From contig NZ_FYDJ01000001.1 of NCBI RefSeq assembly GCF_900187425.1, positions 715,730-779,729 of the forward strand: a stretch of DNA of 64,000 nt. The letters run 5' to 3'. This document shows, in pieces, positions 31,712-40,828 of this stretch. Each line of letters begins with the position of its first letter. Position 1 is the stretch's first letter. Below the pieces are notes generated by a model, which ran no database searches, was not told where the DNA came from, and saw only the letters and a program-made list of their open reading frames with translations. The DNA is from Pseudomonas sp. Irchel s3h14. GTDB lineage: Bacteria > Pseudomonadota > Gammaproteobacteria > Pseudomonadales > Pseudomonadaceae. The position numbers were made by a program, and so were the translations under genes.

Positions 31712-32701
31712 TTAATTCGCGTTCTGTGGACTCAACCAGCCCCGCACCCGACGGAACAGTTGCTCTTGCTCTGCCTTGGAATTACCCGGCAAAGCCTTGA
31801 GCGAAACCTGACTGAATCCCGAAGTCTTCAAGCGTTTGCTGGCTTGCAAGCGTTCCAGCGCCAGGTTGCGATCCAGCGGCTTGTCCATATAGAAGATGTC
31901 TGCGGTGGGCAGCTTCAGGGTCGGTGTCAGTTCGACCAGCTCTGGTTTGGCTTTCGCCGGCATCTGAGCGGCGACCATCACAAACTTCTCCACTTGCGAG
32001 GGCTGCTTCTCGCTCAGGTAGCGCGCGGCCCAGTAGGCGCCAGTGCCATGCCCCAGCACGACAATGCTGCGAGCGCTTTGCTGTTCGGCGTAGGCAATGG
32101 CGGCGTCGATGCGGGCGAAGATTCGTTCGGCATCGGCTTTGGCCTGTTCCTCGGTGGTTTCGGCGATCGCCTTGTCCGCCACCTCCGCTTCACCGCCCGC
32201 CGCTTGTTCGATGGGCGCTGCAGTGGTCGAGTCTTTGCTGCCGGTGTCCGGGGGTTTTGGTGTCGGTGCCACTTCTACGATACGCGGCGCAATGGCATCG
32301 CTTTGCAGGTCCGGCAAGGTGATACTCAGGCTGCTCCATTCGGCGTCCGGCAATTTACGTCGCAATGGACCGATTGCTTGCGGCCAGTCAACGGTTTCGC
32401 CAGCGCCCGGGATGATAATCACCGCGCCTTTGGGGTCGGCGGTATTGGCCGGTTTCCACAAGGCCAGAAACGTGTCGCTGCCCGCTTGCAGTTGCTGCTG
32501 TTCCTGAGCAGGGATTTGTCGCTCAAGTGCAGACGCTTCTTCCTGACTACGCTCAAGCAGCGGCTGGCGCTCGACCGGTTTTTCTTCGGCGGGTGTTTCC
32601 GTTGCGGCAGGTACCGGGTCGGCGGCCTCGACAGAAAAGGCGCAAGGCAGGATCAGCGACAGGCACAATGCTGGCAGTGCCAGGCGGTAAACAGGGGGCA
32701 T
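31712..32701 (-). CDS. DUF3530 family protein, exported alpha/beta-hydrolase-like
   Basis: 329 residues with a signal peptide (to about 27, LSLILPCAFSVEA). A Pro/Glu/Ala-rich segment leads to an alpha/beta-hydrolase-like domain with VIIIPGAGETVDWP and VVLGHGTGAYWAARYL. In the usual nucleophile elbow GxSxG the centre should be Ser; here GHGTG has Gly, so ordinary serine-hydrolase chemistry is doubtful. An acidic low-complexity insert (about 150-190) is present. It is divergent from a sensor kinase gene. Function unknown. Confidence 0.85.
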   Translation of the reverse strand: MPPVYRLALPALCLSLILPCAFSVEAADPVPAATETPAEEKPVERQPLLERSQEEASALERQIPAQEQQQLQAGSDTFLALWKPANTADPKGAVIIIPGAGETVDWPQAIGPLRRKLPDAEWSSLSITLPDLQSDAIAPRIVEVAPTPKPPDTGSKDSTTAAPIEQAAGGEAEVADKAIAETTEEQAKADAERIFARIDAAIAYAEQQSARSIVVLGHGTGAYWAARYLSEKQPSQVEKFVMVAAQMPAKAKPELVELTPTLKLPTADIFYMDKPLDRNLALERLQASKRLKTSGFSQVSLKALPGNSKAEQEQLFRRVRGWLSPQNAN

Positions 32702-32774
32702 CGGATATTCCAGGCCAGAAGTTATTCCGGCAGCCTAATGGGTTGGTCAGTATTTGTCAGTGTGTGAGACTTCG

Positions 32775-35174
32775 ATGATGCGTTTTTGCTGCCTGTGGGT
32801 TATCGGCTGTTTGTGGTTTCCCTTGATGGGCTGGGCGGCTCCCGCGCCACCGGTGCACGTCGCGCAATTGTCTGCGGGCCAGCAGCAATGGCTGGCGCAA
32901 CATGGCGAATTGCGCGTGGGGCTGGTGTTGCAAGTGCCCTACGCCCAATACGATCGCCGCCTGCAGCGTTTGTCCGGGGTCAATGTCGAGCTGATGAAGT
33001 GGCTGGCCAAGGCGCTCAAAGTCGAGCTGAGCTGGCGCAACTTTCCCGACCTGGCGCAACTGGAATCTGCGGCGCGCGAGGGTGAAATCGACATCGCTCC
33101 GGGGCTGACCCAAACACCCGGTGGCCTGCGGCTCTGGCAGTTTTCCGACCCATATATGCGGGTGCCGCAACTGGTGGTCAGCGACCAGAAAAGTACCGGC
33201 GTGGTAGAGCTGGAAAAACTCGACAGCCAGACCCGCGTCGCCGTGCGCATGCCTGGCGCCACCGCCGATTACCTGCGCAGCAATTACCCGCACCTGAACC
33301 TTCAAGGCGTACCGATCGAGCGCCAGGCACTGCAACTGTTATTGAGTCAGCAGGCCAGTTACGCCGTGGTTGACGAAGCGCAGCTGGGACGTCTGTCCGC
33401 CGAGCCGGAGTTCGCCGGGCTGGTGGTGGTGGGCGACATCGGCCTGCCGCAACTGTTGCGGGTGGCCACGCGCCGGGACTGGCCGGAACTGGCCGGCATC
33501 GTCGAAAGTGCGTTGCGGGCGATCCCGGCCAAGGACCTGGAGCAACTGCACAACCAATGGCTGCAACCCAAATACCCGCGCCTGACCGAGTCCCCGGGGT
33601 TCTGGCAAAACCTCTGCCTGCTGTTGGCGGTGTTGACGCTGAGCAGCATGGCCATCGTGTTCTGGCAGCGTCGACAGCAGCACAGTCTTGAGCATCGTTT
33701 GCTGGCCGCGCGCGAGGACATTGCCCTGCGTGCCGCCAGCGAAGAAGCGTTGCGACTCACCCAGTTTTCCATCGATCAGAGCACCGTCGGCATCCTTTGG
33801 GTCAACTGGGACAGCCATGTGCGCTACGCCAATCGCGCGGCCGAAACCATGCTGGGTTATCCGGCGGGCGGAATCATTGATCGGCCGCTGATCGACTTCG
33901 AGCCCGGCTTGCACATGGACCGCTGGCTGAACCTGTGGAAACGCGCCCGGGCCAGTGAGGATGGCCCGCAAAGTTTCGAAACCAACTGCATACGGGCGGA
34001 TGGCAGCAATCTGCCGGCGGATGTTTCACTGAGCTTTTTGCGGTTTCGCGACGGCGAATACCTGGTGGTCTACCTCAACGACGTCACCGAGCGCCGTCGT
34101 GCATTGGCCGCGTTGCAGGAAAGCGAAGCGCGCCTGCAAGGGATCGCCGCCAACGTTCCCGGACTGGTCTTTCGTCTGGAGCGGGCGCCGGTGACGGGGC
34201 AGATCGATTTTGCCTACATCAGTGAAGGCAGCGAGAGCCTGGTCGGTTACTCACCGGCGACTCTGGCCCATCGCGACAAAGGCCTGCGCAGCCTGGTGCA
34301 TCCGGACGATAAAGCCAGTTATCACCAAACCCAGGACCATGCGCTGGATACCGACAGTGACTGGTCGTGGCAGGGACGGATTCTCACCCGATCCGGGGAA
34401 CAGCGCTGGGCCGAGATCAAGGCCATCACCCGCCGACTCGAAGACGGCGCCTATGTCTGGGACGGGATCGTCTGGGACATCAGCGAGAGCAAACGCATCG
34501 AATTGGAACTGGCCAGCTCTCGCGAACAGCTGCGTGAATTGTCCGCGCACCTGGAAAGCGTGCGGGAAGAGGAAAAGGCCCGCATCGCCCGGGAAGTTCA
34601 CGACGAACTGGGTCAGATGCTCACCGTGCTCAAGCTGGAAACCTCCATGTGCGAACTGGCCTACGCGCAGCTCGACCCCGGTCTGAACGAACGCTTGAAC
34701 AGCATGAAGCGACTGATAGCGCAGCTGTTCCAATTGGTACGCGACGTGGCCACGGCGCTGCGGCCGCCGATTCTCGACGCCGGGATCGCCTCGGCCATCG
34801 AGTGGCAGGCTCGCCGATTCGAGGCGCGCACGCAGATTCCGTGTCTGGTGCAGGTGCCGGAGAACCTGCCGGTACTCAGTGATGCCAAGGCGATTGGCCT
34901 GTTCCGGATCCTTCAGGAAGCGCTGACCAATGTCATGCGCCATGCCCAGGCGCATACTGTCGAACTGACGTTGGCGCTGGAAGGCGACGAGTTGTGTCTG
35001 ACCGTCAGCGATGATGGCGTAGGATTTGTCCCTGCCACCGGAAGGGCAACATCCTTCGGGGTGGTCGGCATGCGCGAGCGAGTGTTGATCATGGGCGGAC
35101 AGTTGTCGCTTGAGAGTGAACCGGGTGAAGGCACGACCCTGAGCGTGCGAGTACCGCTGGATGAGGAGAAGTAA
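32775..35174 (+). CDS. hybrid-input sensor histidine kinase: SBP domain, PAS domains, HisKA_3, ATPase
   Basis: 799-residue NarL-family sensor kinase. From the ATG at 32775 (GAG 7 bases upstream): signal peptide (1-21), periplasmic solute-binding type 3 domain (about 30-265), membrane segment (about 275-295), two PAS domains (about 330-565), a HisKA_3 dimerisation helix with AREVHDELGQML (His about 609) and HATPase (about 690-799). The built-in binding-protein domain suggests it senses a small solute directly. The cognate LuxR-type regulator starts at the next base. The ABC importer that follows is a likely target. Ligand unknown. Confidence 0.9.
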   Translation: MMRFCCLWVIGCLWFPLMGWAAPAPPVHVAQLSAGQQQWLAQHGELRVGLVLQVPYAQYDRRLQRLSGVNVELMKWLAKALKVELSWRNFPDLAQLESAAREGEIDIAPGLTQTPGGLRLWQFSDPYMRVPQLVVSDQKSTGVVELEKLDSQTRVAVRMPGATADYLRSNYPHLNLQGVPIERQALQLLLSQQASYAVVDEAQLGRLSAEPEFAGLVVVGDIGLPQLLRVATRRDWPELAGIVESALRAIPAKDLEQLHNQWLQPKYPRLTESPGFWQNLCLLLAVLTLSSMAIVFWQRRQQHSLEHRLLAAREDIALRAASEEALRLTQFSIDQSTVGILWVNWDSHVRYANRAAETMLGYPAGGIIDRPLIDFEPGLHMDRWLNLWKRARASEDGPQSFETNCIRADGSNLPADVSLSFLRFRDGEYLVVYLNDVTERRRALAALQESEARLQGIAANVPGLVFRLERAPVTGQIDFAYISEGSESLVGYSPATLAHRDKGLRSLVHPDDKASYHQTQDHALDTDSDWSWQGRILTRSGEQRWAEIKAITRRLEDGAYVWDGIVWDISESKRIELELASSREQLRELSAHLESVREEEKARIAREVHDELGQMLTVLKLETSMCELAYAQLDPGLNERLNSMKRLIAQLFQLVRDVATALRPPILDAGIASAIEWQARRFEARTQIPCLVQVPENLPVLSDAKAIGLFRILQEALTNVMRHAQAHTVELTLALEGDELCLTVSDDGVGFVPATGRATSFGVVGMRERVLIMGGQLSLESEPGEGTTLSVRVPLDEEK

Positions 35175-35804
35175 GTGATCCGTGTACTGGTAGCCGAAGA
35201 CCACACCATCGTCCGCGAAGGCATCAAGCAATTGATCGGCCTGGCCAAGGATTTGCTGGTGGTAGGGGAGGCGAGCAATGGCGAGCAGTTGCTCGAGACC
35301 TTGCGTCATGTTCCCTGCGAAGTGGTCTTGCTGGACATCTCCATGCCTGGGGTTAACGGGCTGGAGGCGATTCCGCGGATTCGTGCGCTGAACAATCCGC
35401 CGGCGATTCTGGTGTTGTCGATGCACGACGAAGCGCAAATGGCCGCCCGTGCGTTGAAGGTCGGCGCTGCGGGTTATGCGACCAAGGACAGCGATCCGGC
35501 GCTGCTGCTGACGGCGATCCGCAAGGTCGCGGCGGGCGGGCGCTACATCGACCCGGACCTGGCCGACCGCATGGTCTTCGAAGTCGGCCTGACCGATTCG
35601 CGGCCGTTGCACTCGTTGCTGTCCGAGCGCGAATTCTCGGTGTTCGAACGCCTGGCCCAGGGCGCCAACGTCAACGACATCGCCCAGCAACTGGCCTTGA
35701 GCAGTAAAACCATCAGCACCCACAAGGCGCGGCTGATGCAGAAACTCAACATCACCTCCCTGGCGGAACTGGTGAAGTACGCCATGGAGCACAAACTCCT
35801 GTAG
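35175..35804 (+). CDS. NarL/LuxR-family response regulator
   Basis: 209 residues: receiver domain with acidic pocket AEDH and phosphoacceptor D54 (VVLLDISMPG), then a LuxR-type helix-turn-helix (LSEREFSVFERLAQGANVNDIAQQL, about 148-205). It begins with GTG directly after the kinase stop codon, so the pair is co-translated. Its TAG stop codon lies inside a REP element core. A GTAGGG-N4-CCCTAC palindrome about 180 bases downstream is a candidate target site. Confidence 0.93.
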   Translation: MIRVLVAEDHTIVREGIKQLIGLAKDLLVVGEASNGEQLLETLRHVPCEVVLLDISMPGVNGLEAIPRIRALNNPPAILVLSMHDEAQMAARALKVGAAGYATKDSDPALLLTAIRKVAAGGRYIDPDLADRMVFEVGLTDSRPLHSLLSEREFSVFERLAQGANVNDIAQQLALSSKTISTHKARLMQKLNITSLAELVKYAMEHKLL

Positions 35805-35867
35805 GAGCACAGCTTGCTGGCGATGGCATCCTTGAAATCGCCATCGCCGGCAAGCCGTGCTCCTACA
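35800..35867. repeat. REP-type palindrome overlapping a stop codon
   Basis: Inverted pair with TGTAGGAGC at each outer end and a long imperfect stem (GCACAGCTTGCTGGCGATGG against its complement) around a 10-base centre. The TAG at 35802-35804 is the stop of the response regulator gene. Confidence 0.9.
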
Positions 35868-35980
35868 GGGATTTGTGCCGGCCATATCCATTTGCGACAC
35901 GCCTGCAAACCCGCTTTTGCCCGTTCCTGCGGCTTGCCGCTTCAAGATTGCCGCTGCCCCTATCTATCCCCGCCATCCTT

Positions 35981-35996
35981 GTAGGGCAATCCCTAC
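35981..35996. promoter_or_regulatory. palindromic candidate operator GTAGGG-N4-CCCTAC
   Basis: Perfect 6+6 inverted repeat with CAAT spacer, 111 bases before the ABC ATPase start and downstream of a LuxR-family regulator gene. Size and symmetry suit a LuxR-type dimer. Link to the neighbouring regulator is inferred from position. Confidence 0.5.
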
Positions 35997-36106
35997 CCCC
36001 AACCTTCCATCCTGCTGAGGCCATTCTCTCCTGCGCCCCGATTTGCGTGGTCGGCAGCGTCCACTAGGCTTAGTCCACAGCAGTCATCAACAACAAAGGT
36101 GTGGGT

Positions 36107-37231
36107 ATGAGCCAGGTCGATTCAAGCGCAGGGGCCAGCGATATTCTGGTCAGCTTTCGTGGAGTACAAAAAAGCTACGACGGCGAGAACCTGATCGTCA
36201 AAGACCTCAACCTGGAGATTCGCAAAGGCGAATTCCTCACCTTGCTCGGGCCCTCCGGCTCCGGCAAGACCACCAGCCTGATGATGCTCGCCGGTTTCGA
36301 AACACCGACCGCAGGCGAAATCCTGCTGGCCGGGCGTTCCATCAACAACGTGCCGCCGCACAAACGCGACATCGGCATGGTGTTCCAGAACTACGCATTG
36401 TTCCCGCACATGACAGTCGCCGAGAACCTGGCGTTCCCGTTGACCGTGCGCGGCTTGAACAAGAGCGATGTCAGCGACAAGGTCAAAAAAGTCCTGAGCA
36501 TGGTTCAGCTCGACACCTTCGCCCAGCGTTACCCGGCACAACTGTCCGGCGGTCAGCAGCAGCGTGTGGCCCTGGCCCGCGCCTTGGTGTTCGAGCCGCA
36601 ACTGGTGCTGATGGACGAACCTCTCGGTGCACTGGACAAGCAACTGCGTGAACACATGCAGATGGAAATCAAACACCTGCACCAGCGCCTCGGCGTGACC
36701 GTGGTCTACGTGACCCACGACCAGGGCGAAGCCCTGACCATGTCCGACCGCGTGGCCGTGTTCCACCAGGGCGAGATCCAGCAGATCGCGCCGCCGCGCA
36801 CCCTCTACGAAGAGCCGAAAAACACCTTCGTCGCCAACTTCATCGGCGAGAACAACCGCCTCAACGGCCGCTTGCACAGCCACACCGGCGACCGCTGCGT
36901 GGTTGAGTTGGGGCGCGGTGAAAAGGTTGAAGCCCTGGCGGTCAACGTCGGCAAGACCGGCGAACCCGTCACGCTGTCGATTCGCCCCGAGCGTATTAGC
37001 CTCAACGGCGCAAGCGATCAATGCGTCAACCGCTTCTCAGGGAGGGTGGAGGAATTCATCTACCTGGGCGACCACGTCCGGGTTCGCCTGGAAGTCTGCG
37101 GCAAGACCGATTTTTTTGTGAAACAACCGATTGCCGAGCTCGATCCCGCGCTGGCCGTCGGCGACGTGGTACCGCTTGGCTGGCAGGTCGAACACGTTCG
37201 CGCGCTCGACCCACTTCTAGAGGCGCATTGA
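36107..37231 (+). CDS. ABC transporter ATPase, spermidine/putrescine (PotA) type
   Basis: 374-residue importer ATPase. Walker A GPSGSGKTTS (about 45), Q-loop FQNYALFPHMT, signature LSGGQQQRVALARAL, Walker B LVLMDEPLGALD, switch H in YVTHDQGEAL, and a C-terminal TOBE regulatory domain with LSIRPERISL. The ATG at 36107 is chosen with AAAGG upstream. First gene of an importer operon with a binding protein and two permeases; PotA-type subunits serve polyamine-like cations, but the true substrate is unproven. Confidence 0.93.
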   Translation: MSQVDSSAGASDILVSFRGVQKSYDGENLIVKDLNLEIRKGEFLTLLGPSGSGKTTSLMMLAGFETPTAGEILLAGRSINNVPPHKRDIGMVFQNYALFPHMTVAENLAFPLTVRGLNKSDVSDKVKKVLSMVQLDTFAQRYPAQLSGGQQQRVALARALVFEPQLVLMDEPLGALDKQLREHMQMEIKHLHQRLGVTVVYVTHDQGEALTMSDRVAVFHQGEIQQIAPPRTLYEEPKNTFVANFIGENNRLNGRLHSHTGDRCVVELGRGEKVEALAVNVGKTGEPVTLSIRPERISLNGASDQCVNRFSGRVEEFIYLGDHVRVRLEVCGKTDFFVKQPIAELDPALAVGDVVPLGWQVEHVRALDPLLEAH

Positions 37232-37280
37232 TCGCCCCCTGCTTCAACAACACCAACCCTGCACGTGGAGAGAACAATAA

Positions 37281-38324
37281 ATGTTGAGATCCCTGAAATT
37301 CACCGCTTTGGTCATGGGCATGATCGGTGCGGCACACGCAATGGCGGCGGGCCCGGACCTGACCGTGGTGTCCTTTGGCGGGGCGAACAAGGCGGCGCAG
37401 GTCAAAGCCTTCTACGCACCGTGGGAAGCGGCAGGTAACGGCAAGATCGTGGCGGGCGAGTACAACGGCGAGATGGCCAAGGTCAAAGCCATGGTCGACA
37501 CCAAAAGTGTGTCCTGGGACCTGGTAGAAGTTGAATCGCCAGAACTGTCCCGTGGTTGCGACGAAGACATGTTCGAGCAGCTTGATCCGAAGTTGTTCGG
37601 CAAGTCCGAAGACTACGTCAAAGGTGCCATCCAGCCATGCGGCGTGGGCTTCTTCGTGTGGTCGACCGTGTTGGCCTACAACGCCGACAAACTGGCTTCC
37701 GCACCGACCAGTTGGGTGGATTTCTGGGACACCAAGAAATTCCCGGGCAAACGTGGCCTGCGTAAAGGCGCCAAGTACACCCTGGAATTCGCTCTGATGG
37801 CCGACGGCGTTGCGCCGAAAGACGTCTACAAAGTACTGGCCGGCAAGGATGGTCAGGACCGCGCGTTCAAGAAGCTCGATGAGCTGAAACCAAGCATCCA
37901 GTGGTGGGAAGCCGGCGCGCAACCGCCGCAGTACCTCGCTTCCGGCGACGTGGTCATGAGCTCGGCCTACAACGGCCGGATCGCTGCCGTGCAGAAAGAA
38001 AGCAACCTGAAAGTCGTGTGGAACGGCGGCATCTACGACTTCGACGCATGGGCCATTCCAAAAGGTCTGGATAAAGCACGTGCTGAAGCGGCGAAGAAAT
38101 TCATCGCGTTCTCGGTGGCGCCGCAGCAGCAGAAGACCTACTCGGAAAACATCGCCTACGGCCCGGCCAACATTCAAGCCGTACCGTTGCTGGCCAAGGA
38201 TGTCCTGAAAGACATGCCGACCACCCCGGAAAACATCGCCAACCAGGTGCAGATCGACGTCAGCTTCTGGGCTGACAACGGTGAGCAACTGGAACAGCGC
38301 TTCAATTCCTGGGCTGCGAAGTAA
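37281..38324 (+). CDS. ABC transporter periplasmic binding protein, polyamine type
   Basis: 347-residue binding protein with a signal peptide (1-22, MGMIGAAHAMAA). It has the PotD/SBP family 8 pattern: LTVVSFGGANKAAQVKAF at the mature N-terminus, WDLVEVESPELSRGCDEDMFEQLD, FFVWSTVLAYNADKL and NGRIAAVQKESNLKVVW. The paired aromatic and acidic residues suggest a cationic or amine ligand. Between the ATPase and permease genes; a REP cluster follows it within the operon and may raise its message level relative to the permeases. Confidence 0.92.
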   Translation: MLRSLKFTALVMGMIGAAHAMAAGPDLTVVSFGGANKAAQVKAFYAPWEAAGNGKIVAGEYNGEMAKVKAMVDTKSVSWDLVEVESPELSRGCDEDMFEQLDPKLFGKSEDYVKGAIQPCGVGFFVWSTVLAYNADKLASAPTSWVDFWDTKKFPGKRGLRKGAKYTLEFALMADGVAPKDVYKVLAGKDGQDRAFKKLDELKPSIQWWEAGAQPPQYLASGDVVMSSAYNGRIAAVQKESNLKVVWNGGIYDFDAWAIPKGLDKARAEAAKKFIAFSVAPQQQKTYSENIAYGPANIQAVPLLAKDVLKDMPTTPENIANQVQIDVSFWADNGEQLEQRFNSWAAK

Positions 38325-38355
38325 GCAAGTCACACGGGACGAGGGTTCACCGGAT

Positions 38356-38458
38356 GATCGTTCCCACGCTCTGCGTGGGAATGCCGCCCGGGACGCTCCG
38401 CGTCCCTGTGACGCAGAGCGTCACTGGATGCGTTCCCACGCAGAGCGTGGGAACGATC
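38356..38458. repeat. BIME-like palindrome cluster, GTTCCCACGC family
   Basis: GATCGTTCCCACGCTCTGCG at the left pairs with its complement ending at 38458; inside, GGGACGCTCCGCGTCCC forms a second hairpin and GACGCAGAGCGTC a third. The same unit recurs at 40620-40730. It lies inside the importer operon between the binding protein and the first permease. Confidence 0.9.
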
Positions 38459-38522
38459 AGCACCCAAAGTTCGAGGCGGCGTTTGCCACCTCTGTAACGA
38501 TCAAAGATTTCCGGAGTACGCC

Positions 38523-39770
38523 ATGGCCACCGCCATTCCCCTGAACGCGGGCACTGACCCCACCTTGAAGCAGCGGCTCAAGCACGCCGAGCGGATCAAC
38601 CGCTGGAAAGCACAAGCCTTGATCGCGCCGTTGGTGCTGTTTCTGTTGCTGGTGTTCCTGGTGCCCATCGTGGCGCTGCTCTACAAAAGCGTCGGTAACC
38701 CGGAAGTGGTCGGCGGCATGCCGCGCACTGTGGCGGCTATCGCCAGTTGGGATGGCCGAGGCTTGCCCGCTGAACCGGTTTACAAGGCGGCCAGCGAAGA
38801 CCTCGCTGAAGCCCGCAAGAATCAGACTCTGGGCGACCTGTCCAAGCGCTTGAACATGGAGTTGGCCGGCTACCGCAGCCTGCTGACCAAAACTGCACGT
38901 GCCTTACCGTTCGCCACCGAACCGGCCTCTTATAAAGAAGCGCTGGAAGGTCTCGACGAGCGCTGGGGCGACCCGGCCTATTGGCAAGCCGTGCGCCGCA
39001 ACACCAGCAACATCACACCTTATTACTTGCTGGCGGCGGTCGATCACCGTATCGACGACCTCGGCGAAATCGCCCCGGCCACGCCCGATCAGGCGATCTA
39101 CCTCGACATCTTTGCCCGGACGTTCTGGATGGGGCTGATCATCACCGTGATCTGCCTGCTGCTGGCGTATCCGTTGGCCTACCTGTTGGCGAACTTGCCG
39201 TCACGTCAAAGCAACCTGCTGATGATTCTGGTGCTGCTGCCGTTCTGGACCTCGATCCTGGTGCGGGTCGCCGCGTGGATCGTGTTGCTGCAATCGGGTG
39301 GCTTGATCAACAGCGGCCTCATGGCGATGGGCATCATCGATAAACCGCTGGAGCTGGTGTTCAACCGCACCGGGGTTTACATCTCCATGGTGCACATCCT
39401 GCTGCCGTTCATGATTCTGCCGATCTACAGCGTGATGAAAGGCATTTCGCCGACCTACATGCGTGCGGCGATTTCCCTCGGCTGCCACCCGTTCGCCAGT
39501 TTCTGGCGGGTGTACTTCCCGCAGACCTATGCCGGTGTCGGCGCCGGTTGCCTGTTGGTGTTCATCCTCGCCATCGGCTACTACATCACCCCGGCGTTGC
39601 TGGGCAGCCCGAACGATCAGATGGTCAGTTACTTCGTCGCCTTCTACACCAACACCAGCATCAACTGGGGCATGGCGACCGCACTCGGTGGGCTGCTGCT
39701 GTTGGCGACCGTGGTGCTTTATCTGATTTACAGCTGGCTGGTGGGCGCCAGTCGCCTGCGCCTGAGCTAA
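38523..39770 (+). CDS. ABC transporter permease (PotB type) with large periplasmic insert
   Basis: 415 residues, longer than usual PotB (about 280). Membrane segment 1 (about 35-60, LVLFLLLVFLVPIVALLY) is followed by about 140 polar residues, then the five-segment permease core (FARTFWMGLIITVICLLLAYPLAYLL onwards) with the EAA-like loop AAISLGCHPFASFWRVYFPQT. CGGAG precedes the ATG. The insert may contact the binding protein; its role is unknown. The second permease follows after 12 bases. Confidence 0.92.
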   Translation: MATAIPLNAGTDPTLKQRLKHAERINRWKAQALIAPLVLFLLLVFLVPIVALLYKSVGNPEVVGGMPRTVAAIASWDGRGLPAEPVYKAASEDLAEARKNQTLGDLSKRLNMELAGYRSLLTKTARALPFATEPASYKEALEGLDERWGDPAYWQAVRRNTSNITPYYLLAAVDHRIDDLGEIAPATPDQAIYLDIFARTFWMGLIITVICLLLAYPLAYLLANLPSRQSNLLMILVLLPFWTSILVRVAAWIVLLQSGGLINSGLMAMGIIDKPLELVFNRTGVYISMVHILLPFMILPIYSVMKGISPTYMRAAISLGCHPFASFWRVYFPQTYAGVGAGCLLVFILAIGYYITPALLGSPNDQMVSYFVAFYTNTSINWGMATALGGLLLLATVVLYLIYSWLVGASRLRLS

Positions 39771-39782
39771 GGGGAGAACGAA

Positions 39783-40607
39783 ATGCTGAGTCCTTATATG
39801 TCGCCCATTGAGCGGGTGTGGTTCTACAGTTTGCGGATTCTCTGCGGCTTGATTTTGTTGTTCCTGATCCTGCCGGTGCTGGTGATCATTCCGCTGTCGT
39901 TCAACTCGGGCAGTTTCCTGGTCTATCCGCTGCAAGGCTTCTCGCTGCACTGGTATCAGGACTTCTTCGCCTCGGCGGAATGGATGCGAGCACTGAAGAA
40001 CAGCATCATCGTTGCCCCGGCGGCGACTGTGCTGGCGATGATCTTCGGTACGCTGGCGGCAATCGGCCTGACGCGGGGCGACTTCCCCGGCAAGGCGCTG
40101 GTGATGGCGCTGGTGATTTCGCCGATGGTGGTGCCGGTGGTGATCATCGGTGTGGCGAGCTATCTGTTCTTCGCGCCACTGGGTTTGGGTAACAGCTTCT
40201 TCTCGCTGATCGTGGTGCATGCGGTGTTGGGTGTGCCGTTTGTGATCATCACGGTATCGGCGACGTTGCAGGGGTTTAACCAAAACCTGGTGCGTGCTGC
40301 TGCGAGCCTGGGTGCTTCGCCGCTGACGGCGTTCCGTCGGGTGACCCTGCCGCTGATTGCGCCTGGCGTGATTTCCGGTGCGCTGTTTGCCTTCGCGACT
40401 TCGTTCGATGAAGTGGTGGTGACGCTGTTCCTCGCCGGTCCCGAACAAGCGACATTGCCACGGCAGATGTTCAGCGGCATCCGCGAAAACCTCAGCCCGA
40501 CGATTGCTGCCGCAGCGACCCTGCTGATCGCATTCTCGGTGATCCTGCTGCTGACCCTGGAATGGCTGCGTGGCCGAAGCGAAAAACTGCGCACCGCCCA
40601 GGTCTAA
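39783..40607 (+). CDS. ABC transporter permease (PotC type)
   Basis: 274-residue inner membrane permease with six predicted membrane segments, normal PotC length. The EAA loop is RAAASLGASPLTAFRRVTLPLIAPGV (about 175-200), where it contacts the ATPase. GGGGAG lies just before the ATG. Partner of the longer permease upstream. A second copy of the GTTCCCACGC repeat follows the stop codon. Confidence 0.93.
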   Translation: MLSPYMSPIERVWFYSLRILCGLILLFLILPVLVIIPLSFNSGSFLVYPLQGFSLHWYQDFFASAEWMRALKNSIIVAPAATVLAMIFGTLAAIGLTRGDFPGKALVMALVISPMVVPVVIIGVASYLFFAPLGLGNSFFSLIVVHAVLGVPFVIITVSATLQGFNQNLVRAAASLGASPLTAFRRVTLPLIAPGVISGALFAFATSFDEVVVTLFLAGPEQATLPRQMFSGIRENLSPTIAAAATLLIAFSVILLLTLEWLRGRSEKLRTAQV

Positions 40608-40619
40608 CTCACCCGCAAT

Positions 40620-40730
40620 GATCGTTCCCACGCTCTGCGTGGGAATGCAGCCCGGGACGCTCCGCGTCCCATCGAGAGCCGAACGCGGAGCGTCCGTTGA
40701 GGCATTCCCACGCGGAGCGTGGGAACGATC
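40620..40730. repeat. BIME-like palindrome cluster, GTTCCCACGC family
   Basis: Begins GATCGTTCCCACGCTCTGCG and ends in its near complement, with GGGACGCTCCGCGTCCC and a further GGAGCGTCC half inside. It is the sister of 38356-38458; together they bracket the two permease genes. Confidence 0.9.
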
Positions 40731-40828
40731 ATGCTGCGGGTATGGTCATTCATGGCCTGAATAGCAGACAAACCCCAATCCCCAGCTACTCTTGTGCCCA
40801 GCTCCCCTATATATAAGAGGCTGCGCAC

